Shown: piece after piece, positions 48,045 to 61,160 of the stretch | Layout: each line of letters begins with the position of its first letter | Numbering within the stretch: position 1 is the first letter of the stretch | NCBI RefSeq assembly: GCF_902686445.1 | Contig: NC_062222.1 | Coordinates: 45,985,292-46,049,291, forward strand | DNA: 64,000 nucleotides | Direction: 5' to 3' | DNA from: Sciurus carolinensis | Taxonomy: Eukaryota; Chordata; Mammalia; Rodentia; Sciuridae | The notes under the pieces: model-generated | What the model saw: the letters and a program-made list of their open reading frames with translations, nothing else | What the model was told of the DNA's origin: nothing | Databases searched by the model: none | Program-made: the position numbers and the translations under genes

Positions 48045-50082
48045 CTATAGAATACAAAGGACATTTTTTTATTTATCAAGAGATCAATCTATCAAGACAA
48101 AAAAATGGTGGCCCCAACTCTTCTCTCTAGTTGGAAGTCCTCTGTCAAAGCTCAGAAGTAAAAATTTTTGTGGTGATGTTGAAAAGACTAAAGGAAAATC
48201 CACAGTATTTTAAGTATTGTGAAAGAGTTAATTATATGCAGTACTGGGTTTTTCAGGGAAAAATTAAATTTTGACTTTGATGTCAATTGGACGTGAGTTT
48301 ATCTTGCTACACTAAACATACTTTCCTCACCATAATATTTTAGGGTGTGCTGTGATCTGTTAATGAAGAATAGACTATTGTTTAACATTTTCAGGGAGAA
48401 AGAACTTAGTAAATATTTGCTGACTTGACTACATGCAGCAGAGGAATCACTCTATCAGGAATAAAAGAACAGTGGCTTCTCTTTGCCATGTCTAGTCATC
48501 TACAGGAAAGACCCAAGGTATGGCCACTTAAGGCAGTGCCTTGGTTACCATGGACAGAGAGAAGCATTCCAGTGCTTGACAAAACTACTCATGTGTCTGG
48601 GGTATTTTTGTTTTGTTTTGTTTTGTTTTTTCCCCACACCAGCTCTACTGTCCTCCCTGTCAATCATGAATCCAAAACTTTCTCATTTCTTGGCACCATG
48701 TTTAAATGCTTCCACTTCCTCTTGTTGCTACTCTCTAAGTGGGAAACTTTAACAAGACATTAAATGAGGGAGGCTGAACTAAAATTGATACATGATTGAC
48801 GTTATGTGTATGTCCTTATATAAAAGTGTTGGGGCTCCAGTTAGGTAGTTACTCCACATTGAAAGACAAATAGTATTAGTTTTGATCTTCTAATGACCCG
48901 AAAATTCTCCTTTTTCCAATTCTATTACCTGGATCCAGAAGAAGTGCAGAAGTATAACTCTGTGAAATGGAAAATGTGAGCAGGTAATGTGGGGAGACCA
49001 GGAGTGAGACTGGTAAGTTTGTTTTCTTTCCCCACCTTCACTTCCTTCATTCATGCCAAGACATTCTGATGGCACTGTACCCTGAACCAATCTTCTGGGT
49101 CAATGTGACACACTTTAATTTTATTCTTTCCTCTTTCTTCTCCAACTAAAACTTAACTTCTCATGTGCCTGATACCAGAAGAAATCAAGTTTAGAAACTA
49201 GTTCACACTGAGGCATGGTTGGATGATGAGAGTTTACATTTTAACCCTCTGACATTTTTGTTTTGTTTTTGCCTTTTCAAGGAATATTTTATTATCAAAA
49301 GAGAAGAATTTCAGTGTGACATTCTCAAGCAGAGAATCAGAAAGATAGGAGGTATAATTTCAGCCTCAGTGTCCTTCTAGTAATAAATAAATGATAATTA
49401 CACCTGAAGATGAGACCTACCCTTTTACATGTCAAACATATAAAGTATGATGAACTTCAACTTTGAGGTAATGATATTCTAGTTAACTACATTACCCATT
49501 ATAGACATGAGGAACAATAACAGAGGAAAGAGTGTTCTGTTAATTAATGATTACACAGGCAGAAATTAGTGTAGCCTGCTTTTTATCCAACATTTGACAA
49601 ACACTTCCTGTGCTCCAGAAAAATCTATGAGCATGGTCTTCCCTGGAGTTGGCTTCTACAACCCAGTACTTAGGGAAGGATTTTTCACAGTAGTTTTATC
49701 TATTTTTAAAAACTGAGTTCATATTCAGCTGAAAAGTAAAACTACTGAAAAGGCCCTGGAATATTCTAAGTCTGTAATTTCATTAGTTTGTAATGAATTC
49801 ATCATGATTAGGGGATTTTGTGAGTTAAGCAAAGCTCCAGCCAATGGGTGTCTATTGTTTTCTGTCCTGCACAGAAACAACAAAGTGACTTTATTACTGG
49901 ACTGTGACTTCTAGAACTCAAAGCAAAAGAGACTGTTAAAATGTAGTCTCAATCTTCTAAATAAACAATTAGTGTTCATTTAGTTCTAGAATTTAATGAG
50001 TTCTTTTCCATAGCAAACCAGGTATTTTAGCTGATATTATACACAGGCCATCTGCATAAACAGAACATTAGGAAATACTCAC
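48045..50082 (-). other. ENPEP: ENPEP intron 2 (2.0 kb)
   Basis: Phase 0 intron with no recognised full SINE or LINE. A weak MIR-like patch is seen at 49480-49590. The rest is unassigned non-coding DNA, and the open frames in it show no family resemblance. Confidence 0.75.
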
Positions 50083-50224
50083 CTCCACAGGCATATTTGA
50101 AAGTGCACCATATTCTTTGAGGTGGATGATGGATATGGTGTAAGTTGCTTTTTTGTTGGGCTCATCAAAACATGGGAAGGATTTCCTGGCATCTGTTGGT
50201 TCATGGTCAGTGGCCGCTATGCTC
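50083..50224 (-). CDS. ENPEP: ENPEP exon 2 (residues 215-262)
   Basis: The 142-base exon completes Lys215 and encodes 47 more residues, starting [22 protein letters not shown]. This contains the highly conserved M1 motif around the PCFDEP core. Glu223 corresponds to the substrate-binding Glu of the human enzyme and Asp221 to a residue reported in Ca2+ binding (from memory). The acceptor is TTTCTAAG|GAGC and the donor GAG|GTGAGTATT. It ends in phase 0. It is flanked by introns of 11.5 kb upstream and 2.0 kb downstream. Confidence 0.97.
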
Positions 50225-50777
50225 CTTAGAAACAAACACACAGACAGAATGCATGCTGCCTCTTCTTACAGACCCTATGTTCCTATTCCTATACAAAAAA
50301 ATGAACTAAGTGAGTATAACTATTACATTTCTTAACACGAGGTTCCATCTAGGAAACTATCAAATAACCATCAAAGTCTCTCCTGGAATTTTTAGATTAG
50401 CAAATAAGTGAAAATCCTGTGACAAACAACTTTATATATTTTATTTGAATATTTATGCATTTTCATGCCATGATTACAAATGTGTTTAATAGCTAAAATA
50501 AAGTATAATTATGAATTATGACTCTCTCTACTCCAAAGTCATTGAACAACAGGAGATAAACACAAAGCTAAACTCAAAGGCTTATTTCTAGCTCTGAGCA
50601 GCTGTGTTCTGTCAAAGAACAGAGGGGTATCTTCCAGCATCTCTAACTCCTGTCCCAAAAGGCACATTCTCTGGTATTTATGTTACACCACAGACAGAAC
50701 TCCAGTTTCATTTTCATGCAGAGGAAGTACTGAGCAAACCTCCAGGTAAAGTAAACTTTGGTCTGGTTTAAAACAAA

Positions 50778-50862
50778 TCCAGGGATTTAGTTTAGTGGTA
50801 GATAGGTGCTTAGTATGAGTAAGGCCGTGAGTTCAATCTCCAGCAATTTTTTTTTTTTTAAT
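50778..50862 (+). mobile_element. ID SINE remnant
   Basis: The pattern 'agggatttagtttagtggtag ... gccgtgagttcaatctccagca' is an ID core. It is followed by a T run where an A tail is expected, so the 3' end may be altered. Confidence 0.75.
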
Positions 50863-51224
50863 TTTAAAAGCCCAATTTTGAAAAGAGATAGCAGCATTCT
50901 CTTGTGACTCTAGGCATTTACTTGTGTTCACTAAAATGTCAATGTTTAATATTTCTAGAATTTCAAAATGAAAATATTTTTGCTGAATAATTTTTGTCAA
51001 AAATCAGTTAAACATACATTTTATACATGTAAACATATTACAGTTAGACAATAGTGTTGTATATTTACTCATTGGAAAACTAAACAAAGTAAAAAGTATA
51101 AAAGAAAGGAAAAGTAAAATAATGTTGATTTATATTCATTAAGAATTTGTGAAAGGAAAATATTTTGTTCTTCAAGATTCCAGAAACTAAAGAAGGCATA
51201 TCATGAAGAAAATCAAGCTAAGTT

Positions 51225-51400
51225 ATCATTCATTTGTTCCACAAATAGGTATTGTCCCTACATATATGCACAGACATTATTTTAGGTGCTGAGGAAACAA
51301 CAAAGACTATGTAGATAAGGTACCTTATATCTCATGAGATAATAGACAATAAACACCCAAGTAAGTCAGTAATTTAGAAGAGCAAAGAGAGTTATACAGG
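51225..51400. mobile_element. L2 LINE-like remnant
   Basis: The pattern 'cattcatttgttccacaaataggta ... attttaggtgctgaggaaacaac' resembles the common L2 3' end. It is heavily diverged. Confidence 0.5.
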
Positions 51401-52759
51401 AACAAACCAGGAGAGATGGCAGAGAGGAAAAATGATGAGAAACTTCAGGTAGGATAATCACAGGTGAGCTCTCACAAAAAGTCAGGCAAATGAAAAGTAA
51501 GGAAAATGTATTCTAGTTCAGTGAACAGCAAGTGTAAAGTCCCTCCAGTAAAAAAGAGCTTGGTATAGTTGAGGAACTGAAAGGTAGTCATCTGAAACCC
51601 AGTAAATCAAACAATTGGGACAAAAGAAGAATCTCGTGCAGTCATATGAGGAGAATAGGCCATGGGAACAGTCTGCATTTAATTTTGGTTCAAGGATTTA
51701 TTACATACATTAATTTAACTAAAAAGTAATATGCTATGGGTCAATATCCATCAGGGAGAAATTATAACATTTTATTTTTTTTTCAAAAACTATCTGGATA
51801 TAAAAAATTATTTGTTAAAAACTTGACCAAGAAAACTAATCTGTACTAAAAATAAACAAAATCAGAAAACTGGCCATCTTTCAGGAAAGTGTTGACTAAA
51901 AGAAGGGACATTTTCAGATGGCTGAACAACTTTGTTTTCATTATAGAGATATGGATAATAAAGATGGGCATATTTGTCAATTTGAATTGTGATCATTAGA
52001 TTTATACATTTCAATGCATATAAATTTTATATAAAAAGTGTAATAAATGTTGAATACTATGAAGTATGCTTGTATTTTTGCAATGGTATGTGTTAGCAAT
52101 TTGGAAACACCCTTCTTCAGTTTCTAAGCTTGGAAAATGAAAGAAAAGTAGAGGATAATGATAGGTAGATTCCTCACTGTTGGGTAAAGGAGTTATATAC
52201 TTGTAGAGGGAAGACTAAATGCATTCTGTCGTACTGAATTGTAATTACATGTTTCATTGTGAATTCAGTGACTTTAAATACAGGTAGAAAAAGCAGATGA
52301 TATAGAAATACACATACATATATTTCCTTGCTCTATCTGCTGAACAAGACTAGAAGCAATGACAAGCTATGAGCACAATTAATTCCCAGATGATTTTAAA
52401 ATATCATTGTCTACTGAAAGAAACCAGGACTCCTTGGAGAAATGGCTTATTCTGGGGCTGGGTCAGGAAAATTCCAAGATGATCTTGGAATATCTTACTG
52501 TGCCAAAAAGTCAGGAAGTATTCAAAGAATCATATGGGAACAAGTTGAGAGGACACAAGAGCCTGCTTGACGTGAGCACCACTGGACAAACTTGGGGAAA
52601 CTGGAACATCAAAATAAATAATGGAATTATAGCCCTTAATTAAAATACAAATCCATGAATCCTAACTGATTTTTAAAACAAATAAATAAATAGGGGAGGA
52701 GGGAAAGCTCTTTCTTAGCTTGCAAACCAATAATTTTAGTATGAATAATGGACTTTCAA

Positions 52760-53402
52760 AATCATCAGTGGTAAATTTCATCTCACTCCAGACAGAATGG
52801 CAGTCATCAAAAATACAAACAAGAATAAAATGCTGGTGAGGATATGGAGAAAAAGGAGCACTTTTACACTGTTTAGGGATTGTAAATTAGTACAACCCCT
52901 ATGGAAATCAGTGTGGAAGTTCAAAAGACTAGGCATGGAACCACCATATGACACACTATACCACTCCTTGGTATTTACCCTGAAGAAGTCAAGTCATCAT
53001 ACTATAGTGACAATGCATCCCATGTTTATAGTAGAACAATTCACAATAGCTAAACTATGGAACCAGTGTAGGTGTCCATCAACGGATGAATGAATAAAGA
53101 AAATGTGATATATATACAAAATGGAGTTTTATTCAGCCATAATGAAAAATGAAATTATGTAATTTATAGTGAAATAAGTCAAACTCAGAAGGTCAAGGAT
53201 TATATGCTTTCTTTCATATGTGGAAACTGGAGAGGAAAAAGAAACAGAAAGGGAGATCAGTAAAGGGACCTGGGGGTAAGGAAGGATAGGGGAAATACTA
53301 GGGAGTGATACTAGCCAAATTATATTGTTATATTGTGTGCATGTACAGATATGTAACAACAAATTCCACAATTATGTACAACTACAATGCACCAGTAAAC
53401 AC
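52760..53402 (+). mobile_element. L1 3' fragment with squirrel-type tail
   Basis: The sequence 'aggatatggagaaaaaggag ... ttagtacaacccctatggaa ... catactatagtgacaatgca ... attgtgtgcatgtacagata' ends in 'gcaccagtaaac'. It shares the same order of blocks as the copy at 28820-29535. It is 5'-truncated and has lost coding capacity. Confidence 0.9.
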
Positions 53403-53403
53403 A

Positions 53404-53444
<41 letters not shown>
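53404..53444. repeat. (CA)n microsatellite
   Basis: A run of CA dinucleotides directly follows the 3' end of the L1 copy, probably grown from its A-rich tail. Confidence 0.95.
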
Positions 53445-53448
<4 letters not shown>

Positions 53449-53461
53449 TCACACCTACATA

Positions 53462-53527
53462 CACACAGAAGATGAAGAAGAAGACAGAAAAAGAAGGAGG
53501 AGAAGGAGGAGGAAGAAGAAGAAATAA
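53462..53527. repeat. GAA/GGA-rich purine tract
   Basis: The A-rich tail region of the L1 copy at 52760-53400 has decayed into gaaga/ggagga repeats. Confidence 0.85.
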
Positions 53528-54192
53528 TCATTAGTGGAAGCCCAAACAAGTGGATAAACATTTGATGAGGGATATTTGCATAGTTTCAAAGAATCTTCAG
53601 AAAATTACTTATTGAAGAGGAACTGTCACTTTACAACAGAAAAACCCGTCGGATTCTACCTCGAGCAAGTGATTAAAGGTAGCATCACAAATAACAGTAC
53701 AAACCAACAGGATGTGTCTCCTGATGCGATTTCCTGAGAGGAATACAGTGTCGCTTCGGTGATATTCCTGATGTGCTTAACTGGCATTTTGAAATCATAA
53801 GAGTTGGACAATCTAAAATTGAGGTGCATTCTCAAAACAATGTCTATACTCTTCAAAAATATTGACAGTGAGAAAGATAAAGAAGGACTAAGGGACTATC
53901 CTGGTTTCAAGGAGTACAAACAGGCATGATGCTAAATGCAACACATGAATCAAGGCTGGATACTGGACCAGAAAAAAAAAAAATCAATAGGAACATAATT
54001 GGGTTAATTGAGGAAATTTGATTATGAGTCATGGATTAGATCATTGTATTGTATCAATGTTAAATTTCCTGATTTTGACAACTGTACTATGATTATGTTA
54101 GAGGATGTCACTGTGCTTAAGAAATACACCGTATATTAAGAGGTAAAGGGAAACAGCTCTCAATGTAGTCTCCAAAGGTTAGGGGTGGGGAG

Positions 54193-54307
54193 CCAGAGAG
54201 AGAGAGGGAGAGAGAGAGAGAGGAGAAAAGGGAGGAAGGAAGGGAAGGAACAAAGAAAGGAAAGTGGAGGAAGAAGGGGAGATGGAAAGAGAAAGAGAAG
54301 AAAAGGA
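54193..54307. repeat. GA-rich purine tract
   Basis: Over 100 bases of almost pure purine, starting as (GA)n and grading into GGAA/GAAA. An AluI-less A-rich segment follows (54395-54420). Confidence 0.9.
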
Positions 54308-57300
54308 TAACATGTAAATGATTGCTGAATCTGGGTAAATTATTTCTAGGAGTTCATATACTGATCTTATAAGTTTTCTGTCAGTTTGAAACTATTTCAA
54401 AATAAAAGTTAAAAAAAAAGCCTTGACTAAGCATCTATTCTGCAGTAGAATAATTACTGAAAAGTTGTGTGGTGTTAACAGTTTAGTAAACTGTTCCTAA
54501 CACCTTATAGATTATAATTTTTTTTTTTTTGCAAATACCTCAGAATATAAGCTTGAACATTTTACTAGAATGTTAAGTTTTATAAAATGATACACCAAGG
54601 TCCAACCCTATGATAAGTCAGTTGTCTTTTTCTTCTGAATTCTTCTAGCATCTGATTTTTTTTTCTAGAAGCAGATGAAAAGGAAAAGTCACTCCCTGCA
54701 AAAATGCTTCAGGTTAGTCACACCTTAGAAATAAGCCAGCTAACTAACTTGGGAAAGGGTGGAAACTTCTCGTGGGAGTGAAGGTAAGGAGTGGGTAGAT
54801 CATTTTCCAAACAATAGCCATTGGGCAGATTTCCAAATACTCTCTTTTGCCCTCTGCTAGATGCTAGATAAACTCCTAAGAACCCAGAAGAGAGACAGCT
54901 CCTCAGTCCTTTAATGTTCTCTCTTTAAAAGAGGTTCTACTTGATTGTAGGCAAAAACTGCCTTCTGTGATTGGAGTATTCCTGAGCTTGCTCACGGACC
55001 TGGGACAGAACCTGCTGAAGACAGCTCTGTGTGGTATGTTGACTCATCTCGGAGGCCTTCACAGCAAATCACAGCAAGTCCAACTCCTTAACAATGACCT
55101 GGATTGACATTGGTGCAAGCAAAGTGACATTCATCAACCAGCAGGGCTGCAAAATATGTATTTTTTTCCTTTGTTAAAATGCAGGACCAGGTGATTTGAG
55201 GGTAAAGCCCTCTTCTAAAACTAAAAATTTTTAAATTCTAATCTTACTTTGATCCCTTAAGTGTGATTTTAAGCAAGTCATAAAACATTCCAAATTTTAG
55301 TGTTCTCAAGCTATAAAGCCTAGTCACCAGAGCCTGTCTAGCCTCTTCACAAGGTTAGGGGGATGGAGTGGGGGAAGATCATAGGTAGTAATATATTTTA
55401 AACTCCCTTGAAATTTATATGGTAGGGTTAGGACATACTTCATTGTATTTCCTAGAAATCTATAAAGCTAACTATGCTTTCTGATATAGCACTTCATACA
55501 ATCTAAAGTATTTATAATACATTCATTTGAGTAGAATATGTATTAGAACAAATTACTTTGTATGTAAATACTATAGGTAATGAAACCATTTTTTAAAATG
55601 GTAATGTTATTTTTCTCATGGATGACTGAATAACTCGAAATCCTTTGTTTAATATAGTCAAAATTAATAAACATAACTAAATTTTAAAAAATATTATGCA
55701 AACTTGAAAACAAGGTATATGAGATAGCAATATAAAGCAATTTTAGATCACAACTTCTCTGAGGAGGTTTTATTCAGTGATTAAAATTTCTTCTTTTTAA
55801 AAATCTAATGAACTGTGTTGCAAATTAATGGAAAAACCTGACAAATAGCACAATACATTTGGAAGTGACTCTTGGATATGTCCTGAAAGCTATCATGCCA
55901 GGTCAATGTGTTGAGGTTAAACCCTTCTCCATAAGGGCCTCTCTGTACCACATTAATAAGTCACTTGCTAGACCTAGCACATTAAAAATAATTCCTTGTA
56001 GTTTATTAATTCATCCAAGGGAAGAACATCCCTCTGACTTCTCAAAGCACATTCGATCTCTGTGACTCTGGAGAAAGCCGAGGGAGGAGACACAAGTCAC
56101 AGCTCAGTTCTCTCTGAATCAACTTTAAAAAACAAAAACTACCTGATCATCTCATAAATCATCTGGCATAACACTTTTACCAATGAAGACTCTCAGGCTA
56201 TGTCCAGCAGCTTAATAACTTGAACCAGCAAAATAAATAGCAAAGTTCAGGTGAAATCCTTAAGCAAAGGGTTTCTGACACCAAATGTCTATGCAGACTA
56301 AGTGAAGCATTCCAGAATTGTGTGGGGGTGCTCATCAGTCAGTGCAGGATGGCTCATCTAGATTTCAGACCTCAGTGTAGTTTTAAGGTGGTCTGAATAA
56401 ACCAGCTAATAATTTAATTTTCAATTTCTTGATTTTCTATGCAGAAGATATTCAAAGTCAAGTAAAATTTTCTTTTTATTTCCTCATTTCCAAAATAAAG
56501 GAAATTACTAGGCCTCCTGAAAGAAGTAAACAAAACTTCCCTCCAAATCTTATTGTTTATGGATAATGGGCATATTGATAGCTTGACATCAGTCTAAGAA
56601 TATCATAATAAGCTGAGTATAACTAAAATTTCAAGATCAAAACTACACACATTTGAGTATATACCTCTGTGCATATGAGAATATACCACACACCACACAC
56701 ACTTTACTATAAGCATCTCACTGATGTTTCCACTCAGTGCCTAAATCTCATTACAAACTTCAGCCTTTTGCTTCAGACATATTTATCCAAATGCCAGCTA
56801 GTCATTCCTTCTCAGATGTCTAACAGGCCCCCAACAGGCCTAACACTGAACTTGACCTTCCTTCCTAAACCAGTTCTTTCTTTTCCATTTGAAATATCAA
56901 CTAAAGGCAAGATCTGTCACTCAGATCATATACCTCCAGCATCCTAGATCCATAACATTAGCCCTTCTCCACAGTCAATTGGTCTGGAAATCTTGACTAC
57001 TTTACCCTCTGTCCTTTCTCTATCCTAAAACCATTATCTGATTGATCCTCATCTATTTACAGTATCTCCCATATACTTAGATGTTGATTTATCTTTTTCC
57101 TCCACCATCTACATCCAAAGAGTTACTAATTAACTCTTCCTTCACAATTCCAATCATAGCTAGCCTTCTTTTTCTTCTATATAGGTTTCCCGTAGTTATC
57201 TCTAGCTAGCCTCTTAAAATGAAAGACCACAAAGTAATTTTCCTACCCCCTTGATGAGTTTCTGACTTGGCATCCTACGTTTTCACCTGCTTTTATCTTC

Positions 57301-58589
57301 TCCTCTACTTTTGCCTATTAAAACCCCATTCTATCAAAACTCAGTTGAAATCTGCCCAGTGTTATGAAGGATACCTTGAAAACCCAAACTAGAGATGACC
57401 TGCTCCTCTTTTAAGTTCTCCTTGTACTTTCTGTCAATTCTAATGATTCTCAGTCATAAAAGTATGAAGACTTCATTCCAAAGTCAAAAAATGATTTGAC
57501 AAACTGCTTTTCCATTCCAAGGGGTGGAGAGAAAAGGAACTAAGGGTGCTGTTCCGCCCTGACTAAGTGAAGAAATGTCACTGGTGAAAGCTGAACTCAT
57601 TAATGGGAAAGGGGCTGTGACTTTGCAGCATCTCCCAGCATGTGTGGGGAACATCAATCATGTGGGGGCCTGTATGAAAATGTTCTGGTGTAGTCATTCA
57701 ATAATGTTTCAGCTGTGTGCTGTGTGCTAGGTAGGAAATAGGAGAACCACAGCCTCTTCTCAAGAATCCCACAGAAGAATCCACAGTCATAGTGGGAGAA
57801 CTGTGTATAGGGCAGTTTGTCAAAGAATCATAAAGACAGCATCAGATAAAAGTTTCTGAAAAGTTCCGTGATTAAAAAACAAACCAAATTGTGCATTTAG
57901 TATTATTGCTTTGGTTGATTTGGCCACAGAATCCCTCCCTTGATTCTTTTCTGGTAATATCTACTAAGATTCCTTACAACTAGAACTCTATAGAATGTAC
58001 ATTGGGAAATGCTGTGAAAAGTAATCCAAATGCTGAGAAGGAAATGCTGAGCATTTGGGAGAAGGCATACTTTGGAGATTTAAGCAGAGGGAAACTTTTT
58101 GAGAAGAAAACAACAGGAAATCCTATATAACACAGTGAGTGAAAGTGGGAGGAAAAGAATGTGGCGAGGAAAACATTCCAAAGGTTACATTTCTTTTAAG
58201 TGGTATTTCTCAGACTCTTAAGTAATAGAGAGTTGGAAGAAGTGGATCAGAAAGGAAAAGTGACTCCATGTTTCTCATCCTCTCTCATATACAATAAGTC
58301 TGTCCCCAGCAAGACAATGTGGATATTATTACAAAGGAATTCTATAGTGGCTCCACCTTTTGTTCCCACCTCTTAATCTTAAGAAAAAGAAACTTGGATT
58401 CTCGTCTCCTCTTTGTGAAATTCCTGGTTGTGTTTGCAAAAATAAAGTAATTTTGGTTAGCACTGAATGCAATCATGCTTAGTTTGCATTGAGATTGTCA
58501 CATTGATATTCCAAACCTGTACTCAACCCCAGAATTAAATTTTATGTTAAGGTAGAAAGGTCAGAAAATAGAATTTGGAAATGAAATCG

Positions 58590-59200
58590 ATATGTCAAAG
58601 GGATATCTGTACTTCTGCATTCATGGAAGCTCTAGTCACAATAGCCAAAACATGGAATCCACCTATGTGTCCATCAATTGATGAATAGATAAAGAAAACA
58701 TGATATACACACATAAGGGAATATTATTCACCCACAAAAGGATGAAATCCTGTCATTTGTGGCAATATTAATGCAACTGAGGACATTATGTTAAGTAATA
58801 GGCACAGAAAGGCAAATATAGTAGGATCTCATTCATATGTGCAATTCTAAAAAACTTCTCAGAGAAGTTGAGGGTAGAATGGTGGTTACCAGAGGCTGGC
58901 GACGGTAGTAGAAGGAGCTGGGATGCAGGAAAACTGGTCATGGGTACTAAGCTAGATAGGAGCAAGAAGTTTCAGTACACTACTGCACAGTATGGTAACT
59001 ACAGATTATGTATAGCACAGTTCATAAAAGCTATAAGAAAGAATTTTGAATGTTTCCACAACAATAAAATGATTAATGGTTAAGGAGACAGATTGCTCAC
59101 CCTTATGGGAACATTACACAATGCATACAAGTATCAAAAACATACCATGAATATGTCCAATTTTTATGTATCAAATAAATAAGAAAATATACTTTAATTG
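58590..59200 (+). mobile_element. L1 3' fragment (L1MA-like)
   Basis: The phrases 'cacaatagccaaaacatgga', 'tgtccatcaattgatgaata', 'gggaatattattcacccac' and 'gtagaatggtggttaccaga' are the known end of mammalian L1 ORF2 and its 3'UTR. The copy is 5'-truncated. Confidence 0.88.
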
Positions 59201-60159
59201 CATATTTAAAATGAATCAGATTGATGATATTTAAAATTGTATGAGACAATACATCATATAAGACAAAACTCGCTGTACAGCATGAAAGAATGGTGCTTCC
59301 CTGTGACCTTACCTTCGTAGCCCTGATATGGCTCAGTGGATGAGAACCCCTAGGGACTGCATTGTCAAAATGTTACTCACAGGCTTGAAAAAACAAAACA
59401 AAACATAATGCACTTTTCTCATGTGCCTGAAATATTTCATCATAAGAAAAACAAGAATATTCCATTTAGCCTAAATGAGGTTATTGAGTAGATGCCAGAA
59501 CGCCTCCAAAGCTGTGTGTGCAATACAGTACTGGCAGCAACTGCTACCAACGAAAACAGGCAAACTCAGGATTCCAAGCCTCAGGGAGAACCTGGCCGAG
59601 CACTGGCCATTTACTATTTGCCAACCCAAAATTAAGTCAGCTGGGTTTCAGAGTGACAGCTCTAAGGTACATATATTGTGGTAAAATTAACTGGTACAGA
59701 AAAATAACCCAAAGAGACAGAGTGAAGATCATATTTGAGTATAAAATGTTTTTTTAAACTTACAAATTATGTGACAGAGATTTATTAATGGAAACTCATT
59801 CCATGTTTTTGGGTCTTTATGAAATTTTATCTTATTTGTTCTATAAATATTTTGATGACTTCCCTCAGACAAAATTTCTATAATCTTTACAAGCTAAAAA
59901 GCAGTTTAAAAAGTTTAGTGATAACGATTTAAAAGTTTTGACTCATTCTTCACTTTACACTAATGAAGTTTTACAATCTCTTTTAGGTGGTTGTTCTTCC
60001 AAATATTAAGCCTTTTCTTCTATGAAATTGGCAAACATTTAAAAACTATCACATTAATTGTGAGGTTCAGAGAAACAGGCCCTTCCACATACTATTAATG
60101 GAAATGTAATTTGGAACATACTTTTTGAAAGTCAGTTTGGGGACATATATGTACACATG

Positions 60160-60232
60160 TTCTTGCATGTACATATATACATATATGCAATATACGTATA
60201 TATATATATACAGATACATATGCAGTTATAAG
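60160..60232. repeat. TA/CA-rich microsatellite
   Basis: Imperfect alternating purine-pyrimidine runs of tacata and tatata type. Confidence 0.85.
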
Positions 60233-60654
60233 TATATAATTTTGGCCAACTTCTGAGGAATTTTAAATATTAGAAAATGTTTATAAATAATTTACTAGAC
60301 TATTCATTGTATTAAGTAGGAGCAATTTACCCACATTTAATAGAAATTAGAGAAAATTACACTAGTATTATATAATGGCCTATCAAATATCCCATCTGAG
60401 GATGAATACAAATGACATATTTAAGTGTTGACATATTGAAAAATTATATTACATAATACTACCATGCAACACAATAACACCATGTTTATCTGTGTCCAGA
60501 AAAAGTACTCAGAGTATCCGCCTAAATATTAACAATGCTATGCTTGGGTGATGGATTTACAGGGAAATTTTTTTTGTATAATTTTCTCTATTTCACAAGT
60601 TCTCTGCAATGCATTTGTATTATTTATCTAATGAATAAACTAAATATCACAAGT

Positions 60655-60900
60655 TTCTTGACGTATTTGTACCCTTTGGCCTACTAATTTTATTTTTAGG
60701 ATAATATCCTAACTTAAGGAAATAAACAGATATACACATAAAAATGTATTTACACCTATGTCCATTTCTAACTTGTTTGTAATAATAAAGCACTAGAAGC
60801 AACTCAAATACTCAACATCAGGGAATTAGGGAAAAAGTTTCTGTGCCTTCTTACAACAGGATATTACACAATCTTTAAAATCAGAAGCTTGTAAATTTTT
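60655..60900 (+). mobile_element. Old L1M LINE fragment
   Basis: The pattern 'accctttggcctactaattt ... atcctaacttaaggaaataaac ... gcactagaagcaactcaaat' is the degenerate 3' ORF2/UTR signature of old mammalian L1. A related piece may lie at 60030-60130. The composite SINE begins immediately after. Confidence 0.6.
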
Positions 60901-60907
60901 AGAAGAG

Positions 60908-61105
60908 AAGCCAGGCCAGTGGTAATGCCTATAATCCCAGCCTCTGGGGAGAGTGAGGCAGGAGGATGGCAAATTCAAAGCCTGACTTAGCAAAAGTGAG
61001 GCCCTCAGCAACTTAGCAAGGATCCTGTCTCAAAATTAAAATAAGACAGGCTGGGGATGTTACTCAGTGGTTAAGCACCCCTGGGTTCAATCTCTGGTAC
61101 AAAAA

Positions 61106-61144
<39 letters not shown>

Positions 61145-61160
61145 ATAGATAAATCAATCA
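60908..61160 (+). mobile_element. Composite B1-like/ID SINE with (AAAT)n tail
   Basis: A left part with '...tgcctataatcccag...' and 'gaggcaggaggatggc' is followed by a tRNA-Ala-like ID part, 'ggctggggatgttactcagtggttaagcacccctgggttcaatc', and about 13 AAAT repeats to 61158. Confidence 0.9.

Noticed and set aside
53403..53445. Regular repeat spacing considered as a CRISPR-like array
   Set aside because: It is a simple CA microsatellite in a mammalian intron. No direct repeats with unique spacers occur anywhere in the window.
59320..59400. Sequence 'gatatggctcagtggatgagaacccc' as an ID element
   Set aside because: Only about 25 bases resemble the ID A-box region and no B-box follows. Too weak to annotate.
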